The notes below the pieces were generated by a model. It was not told the DNA's origin and made no database searches. It worked only from the letters and a program-made list of their open reading frames with translations. The position numbers were made by a program, and so were the translations under genes. From Acidobacteriota bacterium (lineage in GTDB: Bacteria; Acidobacteriota; Polarisedimenticolia; J045): 46,717 nucleotides of DNA. Shown here piece after piece: positions 31,247 through 39,014 of the stretch (position 1 is the stretch's first letter; the number at the start of each line of letters is the position of its first letter). Location of the stretch: the NCBI GenBank assembly GCA_025456425.1, contig JALOKP010000016.1, positions 1 to 46,717 on the forward strand. The letters are read 5' to 3'.

Positions 31247-32989
31247 CTAGGTGAAGAGGGGCGAGGGGTAGCGCCCCTCGATCGCCAGCAGGCCCGCGAT
31301 CTCGTCGTCCATCGCGTCGCGGGACCCGTCGACCACGTCCAGCTCGTGCCGGGCGCGCCGGCAGGCCTCGTCGACGAAGCGGCGGGTCAGCAGGATCTCG
31401 CGCCGCGCGCCCTCCTCGCCCTTGTCGCGGGCCAGCGTGCTGGCGCGCGAGAGCGCGGCGGAGGCGGCGTAGAGCTGGATCGCGGCATCGGCCAGCCGAC
31501 GGATCGTGTACTGCGCGCCGAGGATCGCGCGGCGGTGCTTGCGCAGCGTGGCGCGCACCGTCTCGCCGAACAGCGCAAGCGTCGCGCCGAACTGCGCGGC
31601 CTCGGCCGCCAGCGCGGGGGTGGCCCAGCGCGGGACGGTCGCCCCGGCGGCGGCGCGGGCCGGCATCCCCTCGACCGCCAGCGCGGCCGCCAGACCCTGC
31701 GCCCCCAGCTCGGCCTTTTCGGCCTTGATCGCGTCGGTCACGCGGCGGCCCGGCTCCTTGAGCGCCTCGAGCGTGCCGGACAGCCGCAGGATCTCGTTCG
31801 TTCCCTCGAAGATCAGGTTGATCCGGCTGTCGCGCAGGTGGCGCTCGTAGGGGTACTCGGTCATGTAGCCGATCCCACCCGTGACCTGGATCGTGTCGTT
31901 GACCGCCTGCCAGAGCGTCTCGGACCCCAGCACCTTGCAGTAGCCGGCCTCGACCCCGACGTCGCCGCGCTTCGCGTCGTAGAGCCCGGCGGCCAGGTAG
32001 ACCGCCGACTCCGCGCCGAAGGCCGACGCCGCCATCCGCCCCAGCTTCTCGCGGATCATCCCGAACTCGATGATCGGGTGGCGGAACTGGCGCCGCTCGC
32101 GCGCGTGCTCGACGGCCAGCCGGACCATCTCCTTGGCCCCGCCGGTGCAGCCGGCGCCCAGCGAGAGCCGGCCGGTCTCGAGCGACTGCAGCGCGATCTT
32201 GAACCCCTCGCCCCAGGGACCGACGCGGTCCTCCGGCGGGACCTCGACGTCGACGAAGGCCAGCTCGGTGGTCGAAGTGCCGCGGATCCCCAGCTTGTGC
32301 TCGGACGGACCGTTGCTGAAGCCGGGCGTGCCGCGCCGCACCATGAAGGCCGAGAACCCCTCGCCCTCCCCGGCCGGCCCGCCCGAGCCGCGCGCGAAAA
32401 CGGTGAAGAGGTCGGCGTAGCCGCCGTTGGTGATCCAGATCTTGTTGCCGTTGATCCGGTAGACACCCTTGGCCGGGTCCCACTCCGCGCGCGTGCGCAT
32501 CGAACCGGCGTCGGAGCCGGCCCCGGGCTCGGTCAGCGCGAAGGCGCAGAGCGTCTCGCCGGTGGCGACCTGCGGCAGGATCTTCGCCTGCTGCTCCGGC
32601 GTCCCGTAGAGGATGATCGGCCGCCCGCCGATCGAGAGGTGCGCACCGACGTAGACCGAGAGCGACGCGTCGTGCCGGGTCAGCTCCTCGACCATCCGGC
32701 AGTAGGCGGTCATGCCGAAGCCGTAGCCGCCGTGCTGCTCGGGGACCGTCATCCCCATGATCCCCAGTTCGGCCATCCCGTCGCGGACCTCTTTCGGGAT
32801 CTCCTGGGCGGCGTCGATCGCCCGCGCATCGACGTTGTCGCGGGCCCACTCGCGGAAGGCGTCGACCGCCTGGTCGGTCGTCTCGCGCTGCTCGGGGTCC
32901 TGCTCGGGGAAGGGGTAGATCAGCTCGTCGGCCAGCTGGCCCAGGAACAGGCCATGGACGGGGGAGTTGGGAGAGGCGTCGCTGCTCAT
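31247..32989 (-). CDS. Acyl-CoA dehydrogenase, long-chain type with C-terminal extension
   Basis: The protein is 580 aa from ATG 32989 (MSSDASPNSP). A start 20 codons further up has no family-like sequence, so I prefer 32989. FAD/substrate motifs are ALTEPGAGSDAGSM and WITNGGYADLFTVFA, and FEGTNEILRL holds the expected catalytic Glu. After the usual ~400-residue core there is a ~170-residue helical extension, as in VLCAD/ACAD9-type and Bacillus FadE-type enzymes that are membrane-associated dimers for long-chain acyl-CoA. It oxidises acyl-CoA to trans-2-enoyl-CoA in beta-oxidation, passing electrons to ETF (not in the window). Confidence 0.92.
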   Translation of the reverse strand: MSSDASPNSPVHGLFLGQLADELIYPFPEQDPEQRETTDQAVDAFREWARDNVDARAIDAAQEIPKEVRDGMAELGIMGMTVPEQHGGYGFGMTAYCRMVEELTRHDASLSVYVGAHLSIGGRPIILYGTPEQQAKILPQVATGETLCAFALTEPGAGSDAGSMRTRAEWDPAKGVYRINGNKIWITNGGYADLFTVFARGSGGPAGEGEGFSAFMVRRGTPGFSNGPSEHKLGIRGTSTTELAFVDVEVPPEDRVGPWGEGFKIALQSLETGRLSLGAGCTGGAKEMVRLAVEHARERRQFRHPIIEFGMIREKLGRMAASAFGAESAVYLAAGLYDAKRGDVGVEAGYCKVLGSETLWQAVNDTIQVTGGIGYMTEYPYERHLRDSRINLIFEGTNEILRLSGTLEALKEPGRRVTDAIKAEKAELGAQGLAAALAVEGMPARAAAGATVPRWATPALAAEAAQFGATLALFGETVRATLRKHRRAILGAQYTIRRLADAAIQLYAASAALSRASTLARDKGEEGARREILLTRRFVDEACRRARHELDVVDGSRDAMDDEIAGLLAIEGRYPSPLFT

Positions 32990-33056
32990 GGTCGGGAGGT
33001 CCTCGGGCGCCGGGCGGAGGGCCGCTCCGGCGGCCCAAAAGACGGCCATTCTTGAA

Positions 33057-34220
33057 CTAAACGGGGATCCCGGCCAAGGGGTCGCCGAAGCCGCGCAGGT
33101 CGGGCGCGATCCCCCGGACGAAGCCGGCGACCTCGAACCGCGCGCCGCCGCCCGCCCCCGGCATGATCAGGGCGCGCGCCGCCAGCCGGCGGGCCTGCTC
33201 GGCGAGCGGCATCGCGGCCGGATCGGGGTCGAGGAGCAGGTCCTCGAGCAGCCCGAGGGCCAGCAGGAAGCGCTCCTGCCGGGCCCGGCCGCAGGAGACC
33301 AGCCCCTCCGCCGCTGCCAGGTCGGCCAGGTGGTCCCAGTTGACGTGGGCGGTCAGGTCCTGCTCCCCCGGCCGCGCCAGCAGGTCGAAGACGACGCGGT
33401 GCCCGTAGTAGGCGACGAGCGTGCCGTCGGCGTGGTCCTCGTCGGCGAGCCGTGCGGCCGGGTGGCCGTAATCGATGAAGAGCAGCGCGCCGCGACCCAG
33501 CGCGCGCGCGGCCGCGGCGACGAAGTCCTCCATCGCCAGGCAGACCTCGGCGTCGTCCCCGTCGCGCGCCAGCAGGCCGTAGCGCGCGGCCCGCTCGGCC
33601 AGGCGCGGGTCCGAGAGCGGGCCGTCGGTCAGCGCGAGCGCCCCTGCGCCGTCAACGGTCACGCAGCGCTCGACGAGGCCCACCGCGCGCCGCGTCAGCC
33701 AGTGGGTCGGGAGCGCGTCGAGGACCTCGTTGCCGAGGATCACGCCCTGGATCGAGGCCGGAGCGAGTTCGGCGGGGGACGCGGCCCAGCGCAGCGCCAG
33801 GCCGGGATGCGCGGCGGCGAGCCGCTCGGCCTGCGCGGCGCGCAACGCGTCGCTGGTCTCGACCAGCACCAGCTCCGCCAGCGCGGCGCGCGCGGCGGGG
33901 GCGTGGCGGGCCAGCCCGTCGAGCAGGTCGCCGGCCAGCAGCCCCCGGCCGGGGCCCAGTTCGACCAGCTGCCACGGTCCGCCCCCCAGCCGCTCCCAGA
34001 CCTCCGCCGCCTGGACCGCCAGCCGGCGGCCGAAGTCGGGCGAGACGTCGGAGGAGGTCGAGAAGTCGCCGGCTCGGCCGGTCGTGGCGCCGGGACGGGC
34101 GTAGTAGCCGGCACCAGGGAGGTAGAGCGCCAGCTCCATGAAGTCGCGGAAGGTCAGGGACGCGCCGGCGGCCAGCCGGCGGCGCACCTCGCGCTCGACC
34201 GGGGTGGGGGCGTCGCTCAA
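33057..34220 (-). CDS. MidA/NDUFAF7-family class I methyltransferase (DUF185)
   Basis: The protein is 387 aa from TTG 34220, 7 nt after the nuoB stop; GTG codons further in would cut conserved sequence. Family marks: [17 protein letters not shown] at the N terminus, the SAM-binding GPGRG after LVELG (~residues 85-93), [12 protein letters not shown] and LFIDYGH. The mitochondrial homologue NDUFAF7 dimethylates an Arg of a complex I subunit during assembly. Lying next to nuoB supports a link with complex I here, although nuoB itself is damaged. Confidence 0.88.
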   Translation of the reverse strand: MSDAPTPVEREVRRRLAAGASLTFRDFMELALYLPGAGYYARPGATTGRAGDFSTSSDVSPDFGRRLAVQAAEVWERLGGGPWQLVELGPGRGLLAGDLLDGLARHAPAARAALAELVLVETSDALRAAQAERLAAAHPGLALRWAASPAELAPASIQGVILGNEVLDALPTHWLTRRAVGLVERCVTVDGAGALALTDGPLSDPRLAERAARYGLLARDGDDAEVCLAMEDFVAAAARALGRGALLFIDYGHPAARLADEDHADGTLVAYYGHRVVFDLLARPGEQDLTAHVNWDHLADLAAAEGLVSCGRARQERFLLALGLLEDLLLDPDPAAMPLAEQARRLAARALIMPGAGGGARFEVAGFVRGIAPDLRGFGDPLAGIPV

Positions 34221-34227
34221 CCGCGGC

Positions 34228-34822
34228 TCAGTAGCGGCCGAACTTCTCGGCGGTGCGGGCCGGGTCGGCCGGGAGCGCCGGGCGCGGGTAGACCGCCGAG
34301 GCGTAGGTCACCGGGTTCTGCGCGGTCTCGCCGGGGGGACCCAGCTCGACCGGCTTCGCACCCCCCGCGGCCTCGGTCGCCTTCCAGCGCTCGTGGGCCG
34401 ACGGCTCGCCGCGCATGATCTTGGCCTGCAGCATGATCAGCGCGTCGAGGATCGCCTCCGGCGCAGGCGCCGATCGCGATCGCCCACTTGGGCTCCGGCA
34501 TCTGCGCGTAGAGCTTCTGCACCGCCGGGGCCATCTTCTTGGAGACGGTGCCGGCGACCAGCATCATGTCGGCCTGGCGGGGCGAGAAGCGCAGCGCCTC
34601 GGCGCCGAAGCGCGCCAGGTCGAAGCGCGAGGCGACCGCCCCCATCATCTCGATCGCGCAGCAGGCCAGCCCCATCGGGAAGGGCCACAGCGAGTTCTTG
34701 CGGCCCCAGTCGACGATCGCGGACAGGCGCGTGGTGATCGCGCTCTCCCCCAGCGCCTGCTCCGTGTAGGGGTTGACCCAGGCCTTGGTTTCGCCCGGCA
34801 CGATCCAGAGCTTCTTGTCCAT
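34228..34822 (-). pseudogene. nuoB: NADH-quinone oxidoreductase subunit B with internal deletion and frameshift
   Basis: From ATG 34822 the frame reads as normal NuoB: C54-C55 ([10 protein letters not shown]), [15 protein letters not shown], and [13 protein letters not shown]120A. At about 34459-34465 it jumps straight into the sequence that normally follows ~31 residues later, and in another frame: [18 protein letters not shown], read from there to TGA 34230-34228. About 95 nt are missing, including the GCPPR motif with the fourth Cys of the N2 iron-sulfur cluster. Translation as it stands would run on in the wrong frame. The rest is well preserved, so the lesion is recent or an assembly error. 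No other nuo genes are near. Confidence 0.85.
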
Positions 34823-35013
34823 GGCGGAAGGGTATCGGGGGGGGCGGAGGGGTGTCAAACCCGGCGGGGGATGGGGGTGGGAGGCGCGATTTCGCGCCGG
34901 CGGCGACCGATCCCGGCCACGGGACGGGACGGTTCGCGGCCCGCAGCCGGAGCGCGACGTCGGGCGTACATTCTCCTCGCGAACAGATCTTGCCGTATAG
35001 GAGTATGCGCTGT

Positions 35014-35256
35014 ATGGTTTTCCATATGAAAACCACGCTCATGATCGACGACGGCGTGATGAAGCGCCTGCGCCAGGAAGCCGCCCGCAGAGGAACGACG
35101 ATCTCCGCGCTGGTCGAGGGAGCGCTGCGGCTGTTTCTCGAGAGCCGCGCCCGGCCGGCCCCTTCGCTGCCGCCGCTCCCCTCCTTCGATGGCGGCGGCG
35201 CAGCCGTCGACATCTCCGATCGGGACGCGCTCTACCGGGCGATGGAGGGGCGCTGA
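35014..35256 (+). CDS. vapB: VapB-like antitoxin (ribbon-helix-helix)
   Basis: The protein is 80 aa from ATG 35014, which has AGGAG 10 nt upstream. ATG 35026 (76 aa, [10 protein letters not shown]) fits the usual antitoxin N terminus better but would leave AGGAG 22 nt away. [20 protein letters not shown] is a typical beta-strand plus helix of the RHH fold; [15 protein letters not shown] is the second helix. The tail ([20 protein letters not shown]) should wrap the toxin. The stop overlaps the toxin start (TGATG). The promoter area is more A+T-rich than its surroundings, in keeping with a mobile pair. Confidence 0.85.
   Translation: MVFHMKTTLMIDDGVMKRLRQEAARRGTTISALVEGALRLFLESRARPAPSLPPLPSFDGGGAAVDISDRDALYRAMEGR
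35016..35034. promoter_or_regulatory. Near-perfect palindrome over the antitoxin start (possible autoregulatory operator)
   Basis: GGTTTT-C-CATATG-AAAACC: apart from one extra C this is an 18-bp perfect palindrome. It covers the start region of vapB. RHH antitoxins commonly bind such palindromes and repress their own operon. Confidence 0.5.
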
Positions 35257-35690
35257 TGCTGGCGCTCGACACCAACGTGCTGGTCTACGCGGCCGACACG
35301 TCGTCGCCGGAGCACGTTCCCTGCCGTGCGCGGCTCGAGGCCTGCCGCGGCGGCTCGGTCCCGTGGTACCTGACCTGGGCCGTCATCTACGAGTTCCTCC
35401 GCGTCGTGACCCACCCTCGCGTCTTTCGCACTCCCTGGACGTTGACCGAGGCCTGGCAGTTCATCGACGCGCTGCTGGCATCGCCCACCCTCACCGTCCT
35501 GAAAGAGACCGACCGGCACGCCGAAGTCACACGCGAGATCGTGCGCACGATCCCCGCACTGCGGGGCAACATCGTCCACGACCTGCACACCGCCGCGTTG
35601 ATGAAGGAGCACGGGGTGCGCGCACTCTGTACGCGCGACACCGATTTCCACCGCTTCGGGTTCCTGGAAGTGATCGACCCGCTGGCCTGA
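35256..35690 (+). CDS. vapC: VapC-like PIN-domain ribonuclease toxin
   Basis: The protein is 144 aa. PIN acidic residues are Asp5 (LDTNVLVYA), Glu46 (YEFLRV), Asp109 (VHDLHTAALM) and Asp128/Asp130 (TRDTDF). These would bind Mg2+ and cleave RNA, usually tRNA or rRNA, when the antitoxin is lost. Its ATG shares one base with the antitoxin stop, so production is coupled. All catalytic residues appear intact. Confidence 0.9.
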   Translation: MLALDTNVLVYAADTSSPEHVPCRARLEACRGGSVPWYLTWAVIYEFLRVVTHPRVFRTPWTLTEAWQFIDALLASPTLTVLKETDRHAEVTREIVRTIPALRGNIVHDLHTAALMKEHGVRALCTRDTDFHRFGFLEVIDPLA

Positions 35691-35772
35691 CCGGATCGCC
35701 GGAGCGCCCTGCCCGGCGTGTCATCACCACGGCGCCACGCCCAGGGCCCCTTCCGGCGTACCATCGACGCTC

Positions 35773-36759
35773 GTGACGACCCGCGACCCGAGCGCCGCCA
35801 CCCCCGCCCCCGACCCCGGCGCAACCGCCCACGCCGAGGCGCAGGCCGTCCTCGCCCACCACCTCCACCGCCAGCACGCCCTCGGGCTGCTCTACGCGCT
35901 GCTCGCCTACGGCTCGTGGGGCGTCTTCCCCGTCTACTTCAAGGCGCTCGCCGGCGTCTCGGCGGTCGAGGTCCTGGCGCACCGCGTGACCTGGGCCTTC
36001 CCGATGCTGGCCGCGCTGGTGCTGCGCGAACGGCACGGGCGCGACATCGTGCGGGCCCTGACGACGACGCGCACGCTGCTCACATTGCTGGCCACGACGG
36101 CGCTCATCGCGGTCAACTGGCTGGTCTACATCTACTCGGTCGCGACCGGCCGGATCCTGGAATCGAGCCTGGGCTACTTCATCAACCCGATGGTCAACGT
36201 CGCGCTGGGCGTGGTGCTGCTGCGCGAGCGGCTGTCCTGGCCGAAGCGGATCGCGGTGGCGCTGGCCGCGGCCGGCGTGCTGTGGCTGACGCTGCGCGTC
36301 GGATCGCTGCCCTGGATCTCCCTGACGCTGGCCTTCTCGTTCGGGATGTACGGCCTCCTGCGCAAGCTGGTGCCGGTCGGCGCGCTGGTCGGACTGACGA
36401 TCGAGACGATGCTGCTCTTTCCGTTCGCGGTCGCCTGGCTGGCCTGGGCCGAATCGAGCGGCCGCGCGGTGTTCCTGCAACGCGGCCGGCTGACGGACCT
36501 GCTGCTCCTGCTGGCCGGCCCCCTGACCGCGATCCCGCTGCTCTGGTTCACGGGGGCCGCGCGCCGGCTGCCGCTCTCGACGCTGGGCTTCCTGCAGTAC
36601 ATCGCCCCGTCGCTGCAGTTCCTGCTGGCGGTCTTCGTCTACGGGGAGCCGCTGCACGGGGCCCGGCTCGTCGCCTTCGGGCTGATCTGGGCCGCGCTCG
36701 CGGTGTTCGCGTTCGCGACGCTGCGCGAAAGTCGGGGACAGCCACCGGAGAACCGGTAG
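35773..36759 (+). CDS. rarD: RarD-type EamA transporter
   Basis: The protein is 328 aa from GTG 35773. It has ten predicted helices in two EamA repeats; LLYALLAYGSWGVFPVYFKA and the GYFINPMVNVALGVVLLRERLS block are typical of RarD. Family proteins are thought to move small metabolites; RarD was tied to chloramphenicol sensitivity in Pseudomonas, but the substrate is unknown. The first ~35 residues are an Ala/His-rich non-conserved leader. The last codons (RGQPPENR) and the TAG stop lie inside a REP-like hairpin, so the C terminus was probably reshaped by insertion of that element. Confidence 0.88.
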   Translation: MTTRDPSAATPAPDPGATAHAEAQAVLAHHLHRQHALGLLYALLAYGSWGVFPVYFKALAGVSAVEVLAHRVTWAFPMLAALVLRERHGRDIVRALTTTRTLLTLLATTALIAVNWLVYIYSVATGRILESSLGYFINPMVNVALGVVLLRERLSWPKRIAVALAAAGVLWLTLRVGSLPWISLTLAFSFGMYGLLRKLVPVGALVGLTIETMLLFPFAVAWLAWAESSGRAVFLQRGRLTDLLLLLAGPLTAIPLLWFTGAARRLPLSTLGFLQYIAPSLQFLLAVFVYGEPLHGARLVAFGLIWAALAVFAFATLRESRGQPPENR

Positions 36760-36768
36760 CTGTCCCCG
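36733..36768. repeat. REP-like hairpin overlapping the rarD stop codon
   Basis: CGGGGACAGCCACCGG (36733-36748), loop AGAA, then CCGGTAGCTGTCCCCG (36753-36768): 15 of 16 pairs. The core is that of the repeats at 22750-22962. It lies between convergent rarD and the thioredoxin-fold gene, whose stop begins 5 bp further on, and may end transcription in both directions. Confidence 0.85.
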
Positions 36769-36773
36769 GTGCC

Positions 36774-37901
36774 TCAGCCCTGGGCGGGCTGCGCCGGCTG
36801 CGCCGGCGCAGGCGTCACGCCCAGCTCCGCGTCGATGATCGGCTTGAAGGCCTCGAACGGCTGCGCGCCGTCGAGCGGAAGGCCGTTGATGAAGAAGGCC
36901 GGGGTGCCGCTCACGCCGGCCTCGCGGCCCGCCTCGGTGTTCTTCGTGACCGCCTCGGCCATCTTCCCGCCGTCGAGGCAGGCGTCGAACGCCGCAGCGT
37001 CCAGGCCGACCGCGAGTGCGGCGGCCTTCAGGTCCGCGACTTCGAGCTTGGCCTGGTTGGCGAACAGGTAGTCGTGGTAGGCCCAGAACTTCCCCTGGGC
37101 ATCCGCGCAGTGTCCGGCCTCGCCGGCCTTGGACGCCTTGGTGTGGAACGGCAGCGGGTAGTCGCGGAAGACGATCCGGACCTTGTCGCCGTAGGTGCTC
37201 GCGATCTGGTCGAGCACCGGCTTGCTCTTCGCGCAGAACTGGCACTCGAAGTCGGAGAAGACGACGACGGTGACCGGCGCGTTGGCCGGGCCGCGGGACG
37301 GCCCGGTGGCGGCGACCTCCACCCGCGGCATCTCGGCCTCGGGGAGCGTCATCGCGACCTGCGACGCGGAGCGGAGCTGCCCGATGTACTCCATCAGCCG
37401 GGCCTGGGCCTTCTGGTTGCGGAGGTATGGGCCGAGCTGGTCCTTCATCTGCTCGTAGGGGCCCGGCATGCGGGCCTGGTTGTTGGCGTAGAACTCGCGC
37501 ATCTCGACCTCGGTCGGGGGCGGCGTCTTCTCCTCGATCTCGGCCTTGAGCAGGTCTTCCTCGCTGACCCCGCGCTTCTTGGCCTCGGCCTCGACCAGTC
37601 GCTTCGCGACCATCGCTTCGAGCGCGCCCTGGCGCAGCGCGTGCTCCTGCTCGACCGCCTGGCGGCGGAGCTGGCGGAGCTGGGCTGCGGCCTCCTTGTC
37701 GACGTCGGCCAGCGTGATGTTCTCGCCGTTGACGACCGCGACGATCGTCGTCGGGCCGACCGGGACCTTGCCGGCGGGGGCGGGCTTCGCGGCGGCGGCG
37801 GCGTCGGGCGCCTTCTCGGCGCCGCCCTGGCAGGCGATGGTGAGGAGCGCGGCGAGGCACAGCAGCGCGAGCGCAAACGGGGTGCGGATCGACGATCTCA
37901 T
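36774..37901 (-). CDS. Lipoprotein with SurA-like domain and DsbA-like thioredoxin domain
   Basis: The protein is 375 aa. GGAG lies 7 nt before ATG 37901. The leader ends LLTIA-C24, a likely lipobox. Residues ~50-185 resemble the SurA N-terminal chaperone domain (VVNGENITLADVDKEAAAQL ... YANNQARMPGPYEQMKDQL). Residues ~195-365 are a DsbA/DsbG-like thioredoxin fold with C220-Q-F-C223 and the cis-Pro loop SGTPAFFINGLPLDGAQP. It should make or repair disulfides in substrates held by the chaperone part, outside the cytoplasm. The end is a short QPAQPAQG tail. The gene converges on rarD. Confidence 0.87.
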   Translation of the reverse strand: MRSSIRTPFALALLCLAALLTIACQGGAEKAPDAAAAAKPAPAGKVPVGPTTIVAVVNGENITLADVDKEAAAQLRQLRRQAVEQEHALRQGALEAMVAKRLVEAEAKKRGVSEEDLLKAEIEEKTPPPTEVEMREFYANNQARMPGPYEQMKDQLGPYLRNQKAQARLMEYIGQLRSASQVAMTLPEAEMPRVEVAATGPSRGPANAPVTVVVFSDFECQFCAKSKPVLDQIASTYGDKVRIVFRDYPLPFHTKASKAGEAGHCADAQGKFWAYHDYLFANQAKLEVADLKAAALAVGLDAAAFDACLDGGKMAEAVTKNTEAGREAGVSGTPAFFINGLPLDGAQPFEAFKPIIDAELGVTPAPAQPAQPAQG

Positions 37902-37980
37902 GCGGTCTCCGGGACCCGGCAGAGGGCCGGGCGAACGCGGGAGTCTCGCCCCAAAGCCGCCGGGGGTCAAAACGCGGGGC

Positions 37981-38018
37981 AAGAAAACGGAGAGCGGGGC
38001 CGACGAGCGGCCCCGCTC
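37981..38018 (-). terminator. Rho-independent terminator of the cysteine-rich protein gene
   Basis: A perfect 10-bp stem GAGCGGGGCC (37992-38001) / GGCCCCGCTC (38009-38018) with a 7-nt loop, followed on the minus strand by TCCGTTTTCTT. It separates two minus-strand genes. Confidence 0.8.
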
Positions 38019-38097
38019 ACGGATCGGATCCCGGCCCGGATCGGCCGGCGGGCCAGGGACGGGCCGGCGTGGATCGGGCCGGGACGGAGGCCGGTCC

Positions 38098-38499
38098 CTA
38101 CGGGCAGACCTGGAACGGTCCCGGGATCGGCACCGGGAACGGCTTGTTCGGCGACGGCGTGCACGAGCGGGCGCACGCGGCCCCCGTGGTGTTGGCGAGG
38201 TTGATGCAGCGGCGGTACTCGGCGCTGGTCTTGGTCCGCGAACTGGAGGCCCGCTTGACGCAGCTGCGGTAGGCGGCCGACTGCGCCGGGTGCTCCTGGG
38301 CGCAGGCCTGGACCTGGCGTTCCACCTCGGCCCGGCGCTGCTCGAGCAGGTCCTCGCAGGCCTCGCGGTCGGCGCAGACCTGCTGGCGGCAGGCCTCGAT
38401 GCACTCGCTGACGTCCGCGGCCGCCGGCAGCGCGGTCCACACGACGAGGGCGCCCGCGACCAGCGCGCAGCGCCCGACAAGGGTCTTGATCGACACCAT
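38098..38499 (-). CDS. Small secreted cysteine-rich protein of unknown function
   Basis: The protein is 133 aa from ATG 38499, with GGAGG about 7 nt upstream. The signal peptide ends at PAAA (~residue 28). The mature part has ten Cys; the first four are spaced C-x3-C-x4-C-x5-C (ECIEACRQQVCADREACEDL) in a charged helix, and the rest lie around AYRSCVK, EYRRCIN and ACARSC. It ends in a Pro-rich PFPVPIPGPFQVCP. The even number of Cys suggests several disulfides, and the neighbouring DsbA-like lipoprotein could form them. I do not recognise the family. It has its own terminator. Confidence 0.7.
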   Translation of the reverse strand: MVSIKTLVGRCALVAGALVVWTALPAAADVSECIEACRQQVCADREACEDLLEQRRAEVERQVQACAQEHPAQSAAYRSCVKRASSSRTKTSAEYRRCINLANTTGAACARSCTPSPNKPFPVPIPGPFQVCP

Positions 38500-38598
38500 C
38501 GGTCCATCCTCCCGGGGCTGGTGCATCGGGCTCGGTGGCGCCCCGCCGAGTGGGGATTGTCGGTCGGCCGGGGGCCGGCGACAAGTCTCAGGCGCGTG

Positions 38599-38916
38599 TC
38601 AACTCTCGCGCCGGGTCCCCAGCGGCACGGCGGCCAGGACCCGGGCGCCCTTCCCTCCGGGGTAGACCAGGACGCAGATCGCCCAGCCGTCGAGGGTGAG
38701 GTCATAGAGGCCGGGGCGGCGGACGTCGGGCCGCACCGCCGGGGAGAGGTCGGTCGCCGACCCGCTCAGGACGGAGCCCAGGCGCGTGAGAAGCGGCGGG
38801 GGGCAAGCCACCCGGGACTCCAGCCAGGCGCCGGGAGCCAGCAGCGGCGGGCGACGGCCGGCGGGACCGCTTCCGGAAGGGGACGGTCGGAAGGCGACGG
38901 TCGGGGCTGCGCTCAT
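38599..38916 (-). CDS. Small protein of unknown function
   Basis: The protein is 105 aa from ATG 38916, with GGAGAA about 6 nt upstream. The first half is Pro/Ser/Gly-rich; the second has regular beta-strand-like blocks (PGLYDLTLDGWAICVLVYPG and ARVLAAVPLG). There is no signal peptide. I recognise no family. The ribosome site and compositional change along the protein favour a real gene, but it could be a chance frame in G+C-rich DNA. Confidence 0.45.
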   Translation of the reverse strand: MSAAPTVAFRPSPSGSGPAGRRPPLLAPGAWLESRVACPPPLLTRLGSVLSGSATDLSPAVRPDVRRPGLYDLTLDGWAICVLVYPGGKGARVLAAVPLGTRRES

Positions 38917-39014
38917 GGGGTTCTCCGGGATCATCGGGTCAGTTGCCTCGTGCGCACTCTGTACAACGCACCGCACCCCCCGGGAGTTGCACCGGTCGTC
39001 GGGATAATGCGCAC

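Noticed and set aside
32990-33049. An upstream start for the acyl-CoA dehydrogenase at 33049
   Set aside because: The added 20 residues do not look like the family, and there is no ribosome site there; the ATG at 32989 opens a family-like N terminus.
37967-38584. A second minus-strand frame over the cysteine-rich protein gene
   Set aside because: It is Arg/Gly-rich with no signal peptide and passes through the terminator hairpin; the cysteine-rich frame has a leader and ribosome site.
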